The position numbers were made by a program, and so were the translations under genes. Below, piece by piece: positions 23,101-34,556 of a stretch of DNA of 64,000 nt (its first letter is position 1; each line of letters opens with the position of its first letter). The DNA comes from Lagopus muta (taxonomy: Eukaryota; Chordata; Aves; Galliformes; Phasianidae). The notes beneath the pieces were generated by a model, which was not told the origin of the DNA, searched no databases, and worked only from the letters and a program-made list of their open reading frames with translations. The DNA is taken from NCBI RefSeq assembly GCF_023343835.1, contig NC_064472.1, positions 14,623,469 to 14,687,468 of the forward strand, read 5' to 3'.

Positions 23101-26100
23101 TACTTTGAAGAAGTCCTTGCTTTTCAGAGAATTCAGCATGAAAACTTAATTTCAGCTTTCCACAGTGGTCTGTTTTCTTTCAAGCCTATCAGACTTGGTA
23201 GCACTATAGTTACTTTCTTAAGGCTGAAAGGATCAAAAGCAGTTGGCAACTACAGATGACTGCTTTCACCTGCTCTTTTAGAGAAGTGTTTCTCCTAAAT
23301 GGAAGAGATCCTCAAAGTCTGTGATATTCAGTGGGTTTTAACTGAATTGCTGTTGATTGCTAGAGAATGAACCACAGAGAATATGATGGTGGCTTTGATG
23401 GAACAAGACCTTCGCTTTATCTGTCTTTACACTTCTGTTCATCAGTATCAAGTCTCTTTGCTGAAGCTTCCTTCCTTCCTTCCTTTCTTCTGTCCCTCCT
23501 TCCCTCCCATTTATGGAAGATGCCTGATGAAAAGCCCTCTTACTAATCCTGTAGGGGTAGCAAATGGTTATTCTGCTGGCCCCTGGCTGTAGCTTTTTTA
23601 GGCAAATAGATAGAGTTAGATTAATATTTCAAAGTGTGTAGATACTGTGAAGGAGAAACATAGCAGTCATTGTCTCAAATAGACTTGTCCTGCAGAACAC
23701 AGCAGAACATGTATTTGCCATATATTTTAGCTGAGGGGAATCAGCTGGAGAAAAAAAAAAAAAAAGAGAGGAAACCAGCTGGAAATAGAGTGATGGAGTC
23801 AGTACATTCCCCAACCCTGTACTTCGTCGCAAATTTGCTTGATTTCACTTTTGCTTCCTTTGATCAAGTACAACAGGAAAATGAAAGGGCTGTAGGTGGG
23901 AACAGTAAGAAAATCATTTCTGGTTTCTGCTCCTGTATCCAACCTACCCACTTTAGACCTTTTGCAACTCTCCTCCTGGTAGGTTTCATGGCAGCAGTTA
24001 GTATTTTGATCAAGCCTTTGTTCAGCCCTGAATCCTGCTGGCAGCATGGATGAGCCCACCAGTGCTGCTGGCAGAGCCCTTGATTGTGTGCTGTGCAGTA
24101 ACCCATGGGCTGCTGAGTGAGAAGACATGTGAAGATTTTCTCCTGTGTAACTGAACAGAAGGTAGGTAGTTCTTAAATTTAGGAGTGGACTAAAAGAGTG
24201 CAGCAAAGATACATATAGGTATTAAGCAGCATGGATTCTTTCAGCATACCATGTGGTCAGACAGATAGCTTGTCTTGCATGGTGAAATCCATAAACCTGG
24301 GGCACTTTCTGTATCTATGCTGAATCTGCTGCTAATATGCCTCAAATTTGTTGTGAATTGATGTAGCTTTGCACTGATTGCACAATTCCTGGAATTATTA
24401 GTAGCAGTCATTAGTGTATCCTAAGGGAATTCTTTTGTGGTTGCAAAGTAGGCTTTATATATCCACAAAACAAACAAACAAACAAACAAACAAACAAACA
24501 AAAAAGAACAACCACAAAACAAACAAACAAAGAAAAAACAGACAAAAAAAAAAAAAAACAACCAAAAAAAAACCCCTCACACTGATTATCTGGATCAAAG
24601 CCTTGCTTAGTCAGAGCATGATAGGTATGAGAACGCTCTAGTGCCTGTAAAGGCATTTCTGTAGGTCACTTCATAAATTCACATAATCATTAATGTTGGA
24701 AAAGACCTTTAAAATCATCCAGTCCAACCATCAACCCATCAACCGTTGCCCACTAAACCATGTCCCTAAGTGCCGCATCTACATTTCCTGAACACCTCCA
24801 GACCCCTTACCACTGCCACAGGGATACTACTCATGTGATAGTTTGCTTCCCCGCTTCTTTCTTTCTCCCAACCTCCTCCTTCAGCCTGGCCTTGTACACA
24901 AGGTCTTTCACAGGAAGACAACAAGCAACAGTAGCGATAACACTCTATAAAACAGATTAACAACCACAAATCTGTCTAAAACTGGAGAACTGAAAGAAGG
25001 GATAGAATACACCCAGTTCAACAGCTGAATGCCTATCGAGCATGCACCTAAAAACAAAGTATGAATATTAGTCAGTCATCCTATCCATCAACTACTGAGA
25101 AGCCCAAGAGCTCCTTGAGCTCTTCTGCATGGCATTGGGCTGCATGACAGGATCTCTCCTCAAGCAGGGACACATCTCAATGTTAACGCATGAGGGCTGG
25201 CAGTGAGAGTGGTGCACTCAGGGCAAGGAGGCTACTAATGTATGCTATCCTGATCTCTGTGCTGGCTGGCTGCTTCCTCATGCTCCTGCTCCAGCTCCTA
25301 CTCTTCTGCAGGAAGATGCTGGAGACCCCTGGCATGGCCAGAATTGATGACAGCCTCTTTCATACCCACATCACATCCAGACATAGTACTATAGTAGTAC
25401 CATCCATACAGTACTATTTCCATGGCACCAAGCCAGCAGGCGGCTAGGTGGCACCAAAGCTGGTCCTGGGAATACAATAACAGCTTCAATTTGGCCATCA
25501 AATTGGACCTGGTCCTGGTGTAAGTCAAGGTTTAACCAAAGATAAGGCAGATCTTTTAGTGCTTGTTTGTTCATGAAGCTACCAGAAAAAGTTTCCCTCA
25601 TCTCAAGCAAACGTTGGGCTGTTTCAAGAGTTCAGTACTTCAAATAAGGTCTTTTCAGCTTAACCCAAAGCACATCAGTACCTCCTTTGCTATGGAGATG
25701 GCTCTGATCCTGGCTGACAGGTGAACAAGACAGGATGCTAGAACCCTTGGCAAACGTAGCATTGTCCTCTGTGAAAATGTGGAGGTTGCTTAACAGCTGG
25801 AAGTGAGATAAAATATGCTTTAACATACCCTTATTCTATTCTGACAGCACAGGAATGCACAAAGATAACTCACACAACTGCAAACGAGACAAGGAAGAGG
25901 GAAAGCAGAATCTTTAAAATGTAATTAAATTACATTAATAAAATAAAATTTTTGCCACAATCCTAATAAAAATCCTGCCACAATTCTACAAAAGAATCAG
26001 TGCCACTCATTCTGGCACTGCCTGGCAGGGCCACAGTTCTATCCATGGCAGGTGTGATTGGCCTCCAGGTGGCCTTCCTGGCCTCAGTTCAACAGCTATT

Positions 26101-27495
26101 ACTGCACAGCCATGAACTATTGACAATGAACCACGAACAACTATTCCAGGTCTGTATACATCACCCAAAATGTTTGTGTACCTGCACCATGCCACTGAAA
26201 TAAATAGATGCATGCAAAGCAGCCTCAGCAGCCTGATCCATCTGCCAGCTCCAAGTGAGAAAATGTGCCTGGGCCCATACACATGCAGCTCTGCCTGTTT
26301 TTATTGCAGGTTCCACTGTTGTATGTTGCTGTTAAGCACGGAGCATGTTTGCATATACAGAAAACTAGAGGATGAAGGAATTTTCCCTGTGCCAGATAGT
26401 GAAGGAGCATGCTCCAAGAAAACCCTTCCTTTGACCTGTGTATGTGCACTCCGTTGCTGTTGTGCAAGACCTGGCTGAGTGTCCAGATCATAAAATGAAT
26501 GGAAAAAACTCATGCAGCCTGTGCAGGCCAGCAGGTACTGTGGCCATTTTAAAGGATTAAAAAATTAAGGTAGAACTTGTCCATGCATTGTGAAGTCAGT
26601 AATTCCTGCTCCTAATGCAGCCAGTGGGAATTGAGAAAGGTGCACTGCAAAGACTGAGTCCTCTAGAATGTGAGTTATCTTTTCCAACAACATACCTTAT
26701 TTTACCACGGAAAATTACAAACAAAAGGACTCAAACACAAAACTGCATAACTGTTTTGAAATGTATTTCAACAGAAATACAAGAAAACAAAAGCAAGCAT
26801 TATGAGATCTCATGAACCCTCAAGACGCACAGTGAATGCAAAGTTGCGAAAACCCTCTTCTGAGTATGAGAAATAGGTTACATGGAGTTTGTCATATTGA
26901 GATCTTTGTCATCTGTGACAATCTAACTTTAGAAAGAAATGATCAAGTTTTTTTATAACACATTCCCTCTCAAGAAGTTTGGAAAGGACTGCAGCTGAAC
27001 TGGAGAGATCCCTTTAAACAAACAGAAAATCTTTGTTAAGTGTTCCCTGGAAATCACTGCTCCAAGGTACTACACCTTCAGCAATTAAAGCTCTCAGCTG
27101 CAGCGTTCCTGACTGTATTCCCTGTGACAAATCACCCACATGGCTTTTCCTTCTTAAGCCATTATACAGAATCACAGAGTTCCTGTACTTTTAGGGAAAC
27201 ATGAAGGAAACACTCAGGTGAAACTGATACCGGCGGCTCTCTGTGGGTGGGAGAGCCGAGTTTCACTTTTAGAGCTTCTCATGCCACAGACCTCTAAGCT
27301 AACAGCTCTGATCCCAGACAGAGCTGCAAAGACTGAAGCAGACACAGCTCCAGGCAGACACCCCTCGGGAATACCCTCGTCCTCTTTTAGGAAATTAAAT
27401 CACAGAAGTAGGTAAGTGCAATGGTACTCACTTGGGGATGTAAGGCTCACTGCAGCCGCCAGCACAGCCAACGCAGTGACAAAGCTCACATCCAT
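17185..27495 (-). CDS. CCL28: CCL28, C-C motif chemokine ligand 28 (complete, 3 exons)
   Basis: CCL28 is a secreted mucosal chemokine; mammalian CCL28 signals through CCR10 and CCR3 and its basic tail is antimicrobial. Coding exons on the minus strand are 27,495-27,432, 18,225-18,099 and 17,341-17,185: 348 nt, 115 aa, phases 1 and 2 matched, all GT/AG. Residues 1 to about 22 (MDVSFVTALAVLAAAVSLTS) form a signal peptide. Then come FNCCTKIS with Cys30-Cys31, Cys58 (GLCHLH), Cys73 (RKFCVSP, near-identical to the family) and KKW at 82-84. A tail rich in Lys, Arg and His follows (residues 86-115, with a PRKRHHGRK block). Only four cysteines are present, whereas I recall six in human CCL28. The ATG at 27,495 has a good context (G at -3 and +4) and starts the signal peptide. 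The in-frame upstream ATG would add a non-signal leader. The join to exon 1, 9.2 kb away, rests on phase and signal-peptide logic. Confidence 0.88.
18285..20200 (-). mobile_element. CR1 LINE, long diverged copy
   Basis: The left end is a CR1 3' end in minus orientation: CACAGAATAGTTGAAG followed by the motif for a GGGATC..CATCTAGCCCAACTTCCCTGC block and the typical run of CR1 3' UTR sequence. From about 18,640 to 20,000 it continues into the internal part of an avian CR1, with blocks such as GGCTCCCTCAGCACTC and ACCATCTCATATCAGTG. It is riddled with indels and stops, so it is an old, dead copy. The right boundary is approximate. Confidence 0.75.
24466..24575 (+). repeat. (CAAA)n microsatellite and A-rich tract
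   Basis: Simple repeat of CAAA units followed by runs of A. It explains the lysine/asparagine/threonine-rich ORF on + and the phenylalanine/cysteine-rich ORF on -. It is not coding. Confidence 0.9.
24672..24830 (-). mobile_element. CR1 LINE 3' fragment
   Basis: Minus-oriented CR1 3' end: CATAATCATTAATGTTGG, then AAAAGACC and ATCATCCAGTCCAACCATC blocks typical of the family. It lacks the usual extended octamer tail. Confidence 0.8.
25190..25447 (+). other. Small ORF with one predicted membrane segment, unrecognised
   Basis: 85 codons from an ATG, with a positively charged start (RARR at residues 12-15) and one clear hydrophobic segment at about 16-42 (YAILISVLAGCFLMLLLQ), then a polar tail. 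This is a textbook single-pass topology but I recognise no family and see no supporting splice or promoter signals. It lies inside the first intron of CCL28 on the opposite strand. It may be a decayed retrocopy or chance. Confidence 0.15.
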
Positions 27496-27640
27496 TCCTC
27501 CCGGGGCCACGGGTACACTGCAGGCAGGTGCAGGTGTTTCAGGAAATGTCCTGTGGCTCCTGTCTGCCAGGGAGCGTGGCTGCCAGGGCCCCACCCTGCA
27601 GCAGCTCGATGCTGGCCCTGCTGTGCAGCAGCACTACCTA
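27496..27640 (-). promoter_or_regulatory. CCL28: CCL28 5' UTR / promoter region (approximate)
   Basis: Sequence immediately upstream of the CCL28 ATG, moderately GC-rich but not a CpG island. No certain TATA box was seen. The absence of a CpG island fits a tissue-restricted gene. Confidence 0.3.
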
Positions 27641-27885
27641 CTACCTGTATCCCTGCTGTCTGTAGCCTCATGCTTGCTTTGGGCCCTCCGTGCTCCCCTT
27701 GCTAGGGTTGTTCTCCAGCAGCAGAGGAAACGTCTCCATAACAAACACTTGCAGAATTAAAAAACAAAACAAAACAAAAAAACACAAAACAAGAAAGCAC
27801 CTTTGCTGTTAGATACTGTGTCTGTGTAACAGCTGTGTGTGCAGCACTGTGGACAGCTGGCTGCAGCAGAAACAAGCTTAAAAGG

Positions 27886-28595
27886 TAGGCCGATGTGAAT
27901 CTGATGAGGTTCAACACAGCCAAGTGAAAGGTGCTGCACCTGGGTCAGGACAGTCCCATATATATGTACAGAGTGGGAGAACCCACTGAGAGCAATCTGC
28001 AGAGGATTCTGGAGTCCTGGTGGATGAAAAGCTGGAGTCACACTGAGCCAGCAGTGTGCTTATGGCTGGAAGGCCAATTGTACCGTGGGCTGAGCAGAAG
28101 CAGGGTGGCCAGCAGGGAGAGGAAGGTGACCATCCCTTATGCTCTGCCCTCATGAGGCCCACCCTGCAGTACTGCGTACAGGGGCCCCCAGAGCAAGAAA
28201 GACATGGAGGTGTTAGATCAGGTTCAGAGAAGGCCACAGAGGTACTCAAAGACCTGGAACAGTTCTCTTGTGAAGGACGATGAGGGAGTTGGGCTTGTTT
28301 AGCTTGGAGAAGAGAAGGCTCCAGGATGGCCTATTTGTGGCCTTCCAGCACTTAAAGGGGGTGTGTAAGCATGAAGGAAGTCAACGTTCTACACAGTCTG
28401 ATAGTGATAGGACAAGGGGGAATGATGGGCCCTGGCATAGGTTGCACAGAAAAGCCTGATCCCTGGAGGCATTCAAAGCCAGGTTGGATGGGAACGTGGG
28501 CAGCCTGAGCTGGTGGTTGGCAGACCTGCCTGTGGCAGAGAGGTGGAAATAGATGTTCTTTAAGGTCCCTTCCAACACAACCATTCTGTGATTCA
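27886..28595 (+). mobile_element. CR1 LINE 3' fragment, about 0.7 kb
   Basis: Plus-oriented CR1: GAGGTTCAACACAGCCAAG start, GGTGCTGCACCTGGGTC, the TTTAGCTTGGAGAAGAGAAG and GATAGGACAAGGGGG blocks, and an ACAACCATTCTGTGATTC end. It is 5' truncated. ORFs within it are broken. Confidence 0.93.
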
Positions 28596-29841
28596 GAGAG
28601 GCGCAAGCTGGAGAAGCCCTGTGCCAGGCTTGAGTTGGACAGCTGTGCCTTCAGTGTGTGCATTCCCAGGGCTGCACTGTCTGTGCCCTAGCCCTTCTGA
28701 CTCACTGGGGTTCTGGAGTAGTTTGGGGGAATACGGCAAGAAAGGAACCGCAGCTGATGTACATCCTCCATTCTTTCCCAATTTTTATCTCTGCAGCCCA
28801 TTTCAGTAATTTTCCGTGCCTCAGTGACCTTCCGTGGGCATGGCTTTCCGTGGAGAAAAATAAAACAGTGTTTGGGGGTGCTTCTGTGGGCAGTGTCAAG
28901 AAAGGCCTGGATCATGCAGGCAACGGGAAAGTCGGGGAAAGTTTTCTCCTCTGCTTGACACAGTTCACAGGTTCCAATCTTCCAGTGCCCGCCTCCGAAC
29001 GGGGGGCTGTAACCACTGCAGCCACACTGCACCACTGCCACTGCGACCTCCTGGGGCTGAACAGCAAAACTAGCCCAGGAGGCCCTAGGCTCCCAGCCAG
29101 GCTCACCTTCGCTCCATCTCACCACAGCACAGCAGTGCTTACTGCAGCGGTTCTTAGCTTCCGAAATCCCAGATCACAAGGTATAAGGAACTGCCAGCCT
29201 CAGAGACTTTAATCTGCACTTGAAACTTCCCAACACCAGTTTCACAATTCAGCCTAATAATAAATTAATATGGTGCAATCAAACTGATGGGCTATCATGG
29301 TTTAACTTTGTCACTCTTGGTTCCTTCTTGATGCTCTTATCTACGGGGGCAAGAGAGCAAGACGCCTGCAGAGCACTGTGCATTCAGATGAGAGCCAGCT
29401 ATGTCAAGAGGGGAAGATTACATGCGCTACTTGGAGCACAATTTCAAGGAAGTCATTTGCATTGAAATCAACAGGCTGACTCATTGTCAGTAATTAATTA
29501 CAATGAAAAATCTGTTAAAAAACTCAACTGCCACTGCAGAAGCTAAAGTAGCCCACGGTTCATTCATACCTGAGCTTAGGTAATGATGAGATTGTTAACA
29601 GCATTAATGCACTTCAAGGTAGCATGAAGAGGAACAAGCTGAATAAAAATAAACACAATGAGACAGGTGTTACTGAGGCAATATGTTAAATAAACTGCCT
29701 CAGTCAGTACGTATTAGCTTCTGTGTTCCAGCTGCTCGGTGCTGCAGCACTGGGTTACATATCCTCGAGGACAGCCAAGGCATTCATTCTGACACATGCT
29801 CTGCATGGGATCTCCAGATGCAGCTTTAAAAGGCTGGTGCA

Positions 29842-30190
29842 GGTTCACAGAATCTTAGAATCATGTAATTGCTTGCATTGGAAAGATCCCAGAGATAACC
29901 TGGTTCCAGTGCCTGCTCTGGGCAGGGCTACCACCTGTCTGCTCAGGCTGCCCAGGGCCCCATCCAGCCTGACCTTAAATATAGCCAGGGATGGGATATC
30001 CACAGCTTCTCTGGGCAGCAGTGCGAGTGCCTCACTGCCCTTTCAGTGAAAAATTTCCCTGACATCTAACCCAAATCTACCTTTTTTAGTTTAAAGCCAT
30101 TTCACTGTGTCCTGTCACCTGCAATGAGTTCTCCCCAGAGCCTTTTCCCGGTTGAACAAGCCCAGCTGCAGTATCCTCAATAAAGCTTTC
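29842..30190 (-). mobile_element. CR1 LINE 3' fragment
   Basis: Minus-oriented CR1 beginning with the tail TCACAGAATCTTAGAATCAT, then CTGCTCAGGCTGCCCAGGGC and CCCCATCCAGCCTGACC blocks. The internal end is near an AATAAAGC at about 30,180. Confidence 0.92.
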
Positions 30191-31084
30191 CTCTGCAGTC
30201 ACATCGCACAACTTCAGCTCGTGTTTTACAACTTTATGTGCCACTTTATGTGCCAGTAATTTACAGTATGAAACCTAGTAGAAAAAAGGCAAAAGGTAAG
30301 CTGAAGAAACAACTCCATTTTATGACATCGGGAAATTCAAAATAATAATAATAAAGCCAGAAAACAATAGCAAATATTTTGCTATGATTCCACTTACACA
30401 GACAACCATCCAGCACACAAATAAATACCAGATTAGACCTGGTAGAAAATCTTTTCCCAGAATTGCACTGACATAGTTGACAGTGGCATTAGCTGCAATT
30501 ATAGCTAAAGTGGAGGGGTTTATTGACATATTGGTCTGGATTGAATTCAAAGCTGAAATGAAACTGCTAACCTGGAGGCAGAAGGCAGTCATTCTTCTGC
30601 CTTGAGAAATAAAGCTAATTCTTGGTTTGGTCACTTCTTAGGTGACCAACAAGTACTAACTTGTACTTGTGAGTGAAGCGTAATGTCTTACACCTTTCTC
30701 CAGTCACTCAAGCAATCTGCCTTTTCTAGCTCACTCTTTGCCCCCTCAGCCTCCATCACAGCAGTGATGGTGTGGCACAGGAAGCAGCACCTTGTGCCCT
30801 GCCCCACCAACACAGCCCAACTCCAAATCCCAAGCCCTCTGCAACACTGGAGGGAAAACCAGGACTCAGCAGCCTTCAGTCTGCCGCTGAACTCTCAGCA
30901 GAGGGGCTGATATCTGATGAAGAGTAAAGCCAGTAACTCAGTTTGTGAAATTGGGATAAATCATGTTAAAACAACTTTGGACTGCAGCTATGTTCAGTAA
31001 GATGTAATTCAAACCTTTGTTTTTGGCTTACTGATAGATCCTGTGGGCTTCTCTCTAACTTTAGAACATTTTTTTGGTTCTGTG

Positions 31085-31290
31085 TTCCTCAAACCTGCAC
31101 ACAGTGCTCAAGGTGAGGCCAGACCAACGCAGTGCAGACTGGGACAACCCCTTTCCTCACCTAGCAGCCTTATCTCCTGCTCCAGGTAAATGTCCCTGAT
31201 GGTAATGCTGCCCCGGCCCTGGTCCTCCTTTCTGTGCAGAGCTGAGGTATCCCAGCCTCTGCTGTGGGCTGGCACTTGGGGCTCTGGTAC
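31085..31290 (-). mobile_element. CR1 LINE internal fragment
   Basis: Contains CTGCACACAGTGCTCAAGG and GTGAGGCCAGACCAACGC, the reverse of a CR1 segment normally found several hundred bases from the 3' end. It lacks the tail, so it is a fragment interrupted or deleted on the left. Confidence 0.65.
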
Positions 31291-31539
31291 TATTAGGCAT
31301 TATATCTGGAAGTGTCTCTACTGAACTTTGCTTTGTTTTTGTAATTTTCATCCTAGGTCCAGGTCAGTGCCGGGCACCTGCCTGTGGAAAAGACTGTGAT
31401 CCCCCTCCCTCCTGACCAAGCCCCCTGCCTGTCGGTGTGGCTGCTGAAGTCATTGCTGACCATGAACAGTTGAACCCTGATCTCTTTCAGCCACTGTTTG
31501 TTCTGGGAAATTAAATTTTCCCTTGTACATCATCAAAAC

Positions 31540-32325
31540 CTAATGAGTTCAACAAGGCCAAGTGCAGGGTGCTGCAATTGGGTCGAGGCAATCCCAGATA
31601 TTTATACAAACTGATCTCCTTGAGAGCAGCCCTGAGGAGGACTTGGGAGTCCTGCTGGATGAGAAGCTGGACATAAGCAGTGTGTGCTCGGAGCCCGGAA
31701 GGCCAACTGTGTTCTGGGCTGCACTGAAAGAGGAGTGGCCAGCAGGGAGAGGGAGGTGATTGTCGCCCTCTACTCAGCTCTTGTGAGGCCCCACCTGCAG
31801 TACTGCATCCAGGCCTGGGGCCCCCAGCACAAGAAAGACAAGGAGGTCTTGGAACAAGTCCAGAGGAGGGCCATTAAGATGATCAGAGGGATGGAGCAGC
31901 TCTCCTGTGAGGAAAGGTTGAGGGAACTGGGCTCGTTTAGCTTGGAGAAGAAAAGGCTCCAGGGTGCCTTTTCCTCACTGTGGCCTTCCAGTACTTGAAG
32001 GGAGTTATAAACAGGATGGGGAAGGACTGTTTACATGGGTGGATTGTGATAGGACAAGGGGGATTGGTCTTAAACTGAGTCAGGGAAAGTTTAGTTTATA
32101 TATGAGGAGGAAGTTTTTCACAGAGGGTGGTGATGCACTGGAACAGGTTGCCCAAGGAGGCTGTGGATGCCCCATCCCTGGAGGCATTCAAGGCCAGGCT
32201 GGATGTGGCTCTGGGCAGCCTGGTCTGGTGGTTGGCAACCCTGCACATAGCAGGGGGTTGAAACTCGATGATCTTTGTGGTCCTTTTCAACCCAGGCCAT
32301 TCTATGATTCTATGATTCTATGATC
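31540..32325 (+). mobile_element. CR1 LINE 3' fragment with intact octamer tail
   Basis: Plus-oriented, about 0.79 kb, one of the best-preserved copies here. It runs from GAGTTCAACAAGGCCAAG to a perfect tail of three ATTCTATG-type octamers at about 32,298-32,325. It matches the minus copy at 33,958-34,556 closely enough to form an inverted pair. Confidence 0.95.
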
Positions 32326-32595
32326 ATCGTGCTCTGTGTTACCTCTCCAGCATACAGCTAGCACTGGGACCTTCCTGCTGCCATGGTGAACTTGTGCCCA
32401 TGGTCACTAGCCCCCTCCTCTGAGGAGAGCTCACCCAAAACATATCCTCCCCACACCTTTCTGACTTTCCATTCCTTCTTTCTAAAAGGACACAAAAGAA
32501 ATTCAGGGTGAAATTCAACAATGTGTTATACAGGAATGCATGGGCAGTACTGTAGCAGGGTTTGTGTTGTGATATCAGCTGTCTGCTTCACTGGG

Positions 32596-33010
32596 AATAG
32601 AATCACAGAATCATAGCATCAAAGAATCACAGAATTGTTTGAGTTGGAAGGGAGCCTTAACAGTCATCTAGTCCAGCTGCAATGAACAGGGACACCTACA
32701 GCTAGATCGGGGTGCTCAGAGCCCCATCCAGCCTGATCTTTAATGTTTCCAGGGACATGGCATCCACCATCTCTGGCAACCTGTTCCAATGCCTCATCAC
32801 CCTTATTGTAATAAACTTCTTCCTTAAATCCAATCTAAATCTTCCTTCTTTTAGTTTGAAACCATTTCTCCTTGTCCTGTCACAGCACACCCTGCTACAG
32901 TGTGTGCTCCTTCCTTCTTACAGACCTTCTTTAAATACTGACAGGCTGCTCTCAGGTCTTCTCTCAAGAGAATTGTCCTCTTCTCCATACTGAACAGCCT
33001 GTCCTCATAG
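32596..33010 (-). mobile_element. CR1 LINE 3' fragment
   Basis: Minus-oriented, beginning AGAATCACAGAATCATAG and followed by TTGTTTGAGTTGGAAGGG. The segment with CACCTACAGCTAGATCGG marks the same subfamily as the plus copy at 38,095-38,590. Confidence 0.93.
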
Positions 33011-33034
33011 GAGAACTACTTCATCCCTTGGATC

Positions 33035-33378
33035 ATTTTTGTGGATCTGATAAATGTTTATAAATATCTAAAGGGAGGTGGGAGGCAAATAGATGAGGCC
33101 AGGCTCTTCTCAGCAGTGCATAGAGATAGGACAAGGAGTAATAACCTAAAACTTGAACATAGATAGGAAGTTCTGTACTGACATGCGGAAGAACTGCTTT
33201 ATGGTAAGGGTGATGAAGCACTTGAGAAAGTTGCCCAGAGAGGTGGAGTCTCCTATAGAGATATTGAAGACCCAGTTGGACCTACCTCTGTGACATACTG
33301 TAGGGTACCTGCTTTAGCAGGAGCTTTGGACTCAGTATCTCCTAAGGTCTCTTCCACCTACTGAAATTCTGTGATTCT
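33035..33378 (+). mobile_element. CR1 LINE 3' fragment
   Basis: Plus-oriented, starting at the TTTATAAATATCTAAAGGG block and ending with a CCTACTGAAATTCTGTGATT tail. It begins only about 25 nt from the internal end of the minus copy to its left, making a head-to-head pair. Confidence 0.9.
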
Positions 33379-33692
33379 TACGCCACCCAGCTTCTACCAA
33401 CAGTGGGGGTTGCTGTGACCCTGGAGCAAGACTTTGCTTTTGTTGAATGTCACGAGGGTCACCTGGGCCCACTGCTCAGCCTCTCTAGGTCTCTCTGGAG
33501 ACCATGCACAGCTTTTTACAAAGATGAATACTTCATCAAATGATGGAAGGCAGACAGACCAAAATTCTGGGCAGTGAAAAGATGTATGAGCTAGGTACTG
33601 AGCTAGGTACTGAGCTATCCTTGTCCACAACACCATGATCTGTGTGGGGCAATTTTTGGCAACTCATTCTGTAAGATCTGATAAAATTGAAG

Positions 33693-33865
33693 AATCATAG
33701 AACCCTTAAGGTTGGAAAAGACCTATAAGATCATCTAGTCCAACTGGCAGCCCATCACCACCATGCCCACTAACCATGTCACTCAGTGCCTTGGACATCT
33801 CCAGGGACAGTGACTCCATTGCCTCCCTGGGCAGCTTCTTCCATGAGTTTCATGAGTTTCACAAG
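33693..33865 (-). mobile_element. CR1 LINE 3' fragment, short
   Basis: Minus-oriented: AGAATCATAGAACCCTTAAG, GGTTGGAAAAGACC, ATCATCTAGTCCAACTGG, ending in a CCCTGGGCAGCTTCTTCC block. It is a different subfamily from its neighbours. Confidence 0.88.
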
Positions 33866-33957
33866 TCCAAGGAGAATGGGAATTACCAAAATTTTTTGGG
33901 GAAAAAAAAAGTCCTGTAGGCCTGTTTCTTAAACAAGACAATAAATAAATAATTTTG

Positions 33958-34556
33958 TAGAATCATAGAATGGCCTGCATTGAAAAAAACCACAATGATC
34001 ATCGAGCTTCAACCCCCTGCTATGTGCAGGGTCGCCAACCGCCAGACCAGGCTGCCCAGAGCCACATCCAGCCTGGCCTTGAATGCTTCCAAGGATGGGG
34101 CATCCACAACTGCATCAGTACTGACATGGGGCATCAGTACTGCAGATGGGGCCTCACAAGAGCTGAGTGGAGGGCGACAATCACCTCCCTCTCCCTGCTG
34201 CCCACTCCTCTTTCAATGCAGCCCAGAACACAGTTGGCCTTCCGGGCTGCAAGCGCACGCTGCTGGCTCATGTCCAGCTTCTCATCCACCAGGACCCCCA
34301 AGTTCTTCTCCACAGGGCTGCTCTCAAGGAGATCAGTTTGTATAAATACCTGGGATTGCCCCTAATCAAGTGCAGCACCCTGTACTTGGCTTACTGAACT
34401 TTATTAAGTTTTCATGGGCCCACTTCTCCAGCCTGTCCAGGTCCCTCTGGGTGGCTTCCCTTCCTTCCAATGTATTGATTGCGCCACTCAGCTTGGTGTT
34501 GTCTGCAAACCTGCTGAGGGTGCACTTGATGCCATTGTCTGTCACTGATTAAGATG
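33958..34556 (-). mobile_element. CR1 LINE 3' fragment, inverted partner of the 31.5 kb copy
   Basis: Minus-oriented: AGAATCATAGAATGGCCTGC at the tail, then GGCTGCCCAGAGCCACATCC, and from about 34,200 the blocks CACAGTTGGCCTTCCGGGC and TTCTCATCCACCAGGACCCC. The middle (about 34,110-34,150) lacks several hundred bases of the consensus, seen as an abrupt jump next to a duplicated GGGGCATC. Confidence 0.93.

Larger units (their letters stand above)
18226..27431 (-). other. CCL28: CCL28 intron 1
   Basis: 9.2 kb intron inferred from the donor A|GTGAGT at 27,431-27,426 and acceptor TTTCTAG ending at 18,226. It holds a long CR1 copy (18.29-20.2 kb), a CR1 fragment at about 24.7 kb, a (CAAA)n stretch and one small membrane-type ORF (25,190-25,447). 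Otherwise I see nothing nameable in 20.2-24.4 kb and 25.5-27.4 kb. Confidence 0.7.

Noticed and set aside
24411-24656. Minus-strand ORF rich in Phe/Cys/Val
   Set aside because: A direct translation of the (CAAA)n simple repeat. The regular repeat is also not a CRISPR array, since it has no spacers and the genome is vertebrate.
30320-30634. Minus-strand 104-codon ORF with hydrophobic C-terminus
   Set aside because: AT-rich chance ORF with low-complexity isoleucine runs; no homology or gene signals.
31684-32323. Plus-strand ORFs of 104-119 codons resembling LINE-type protein text
   Set aside because: Fragments of a CR1 3' end; this part of CR1 is frequently open by chance and is not an intact ORF2.
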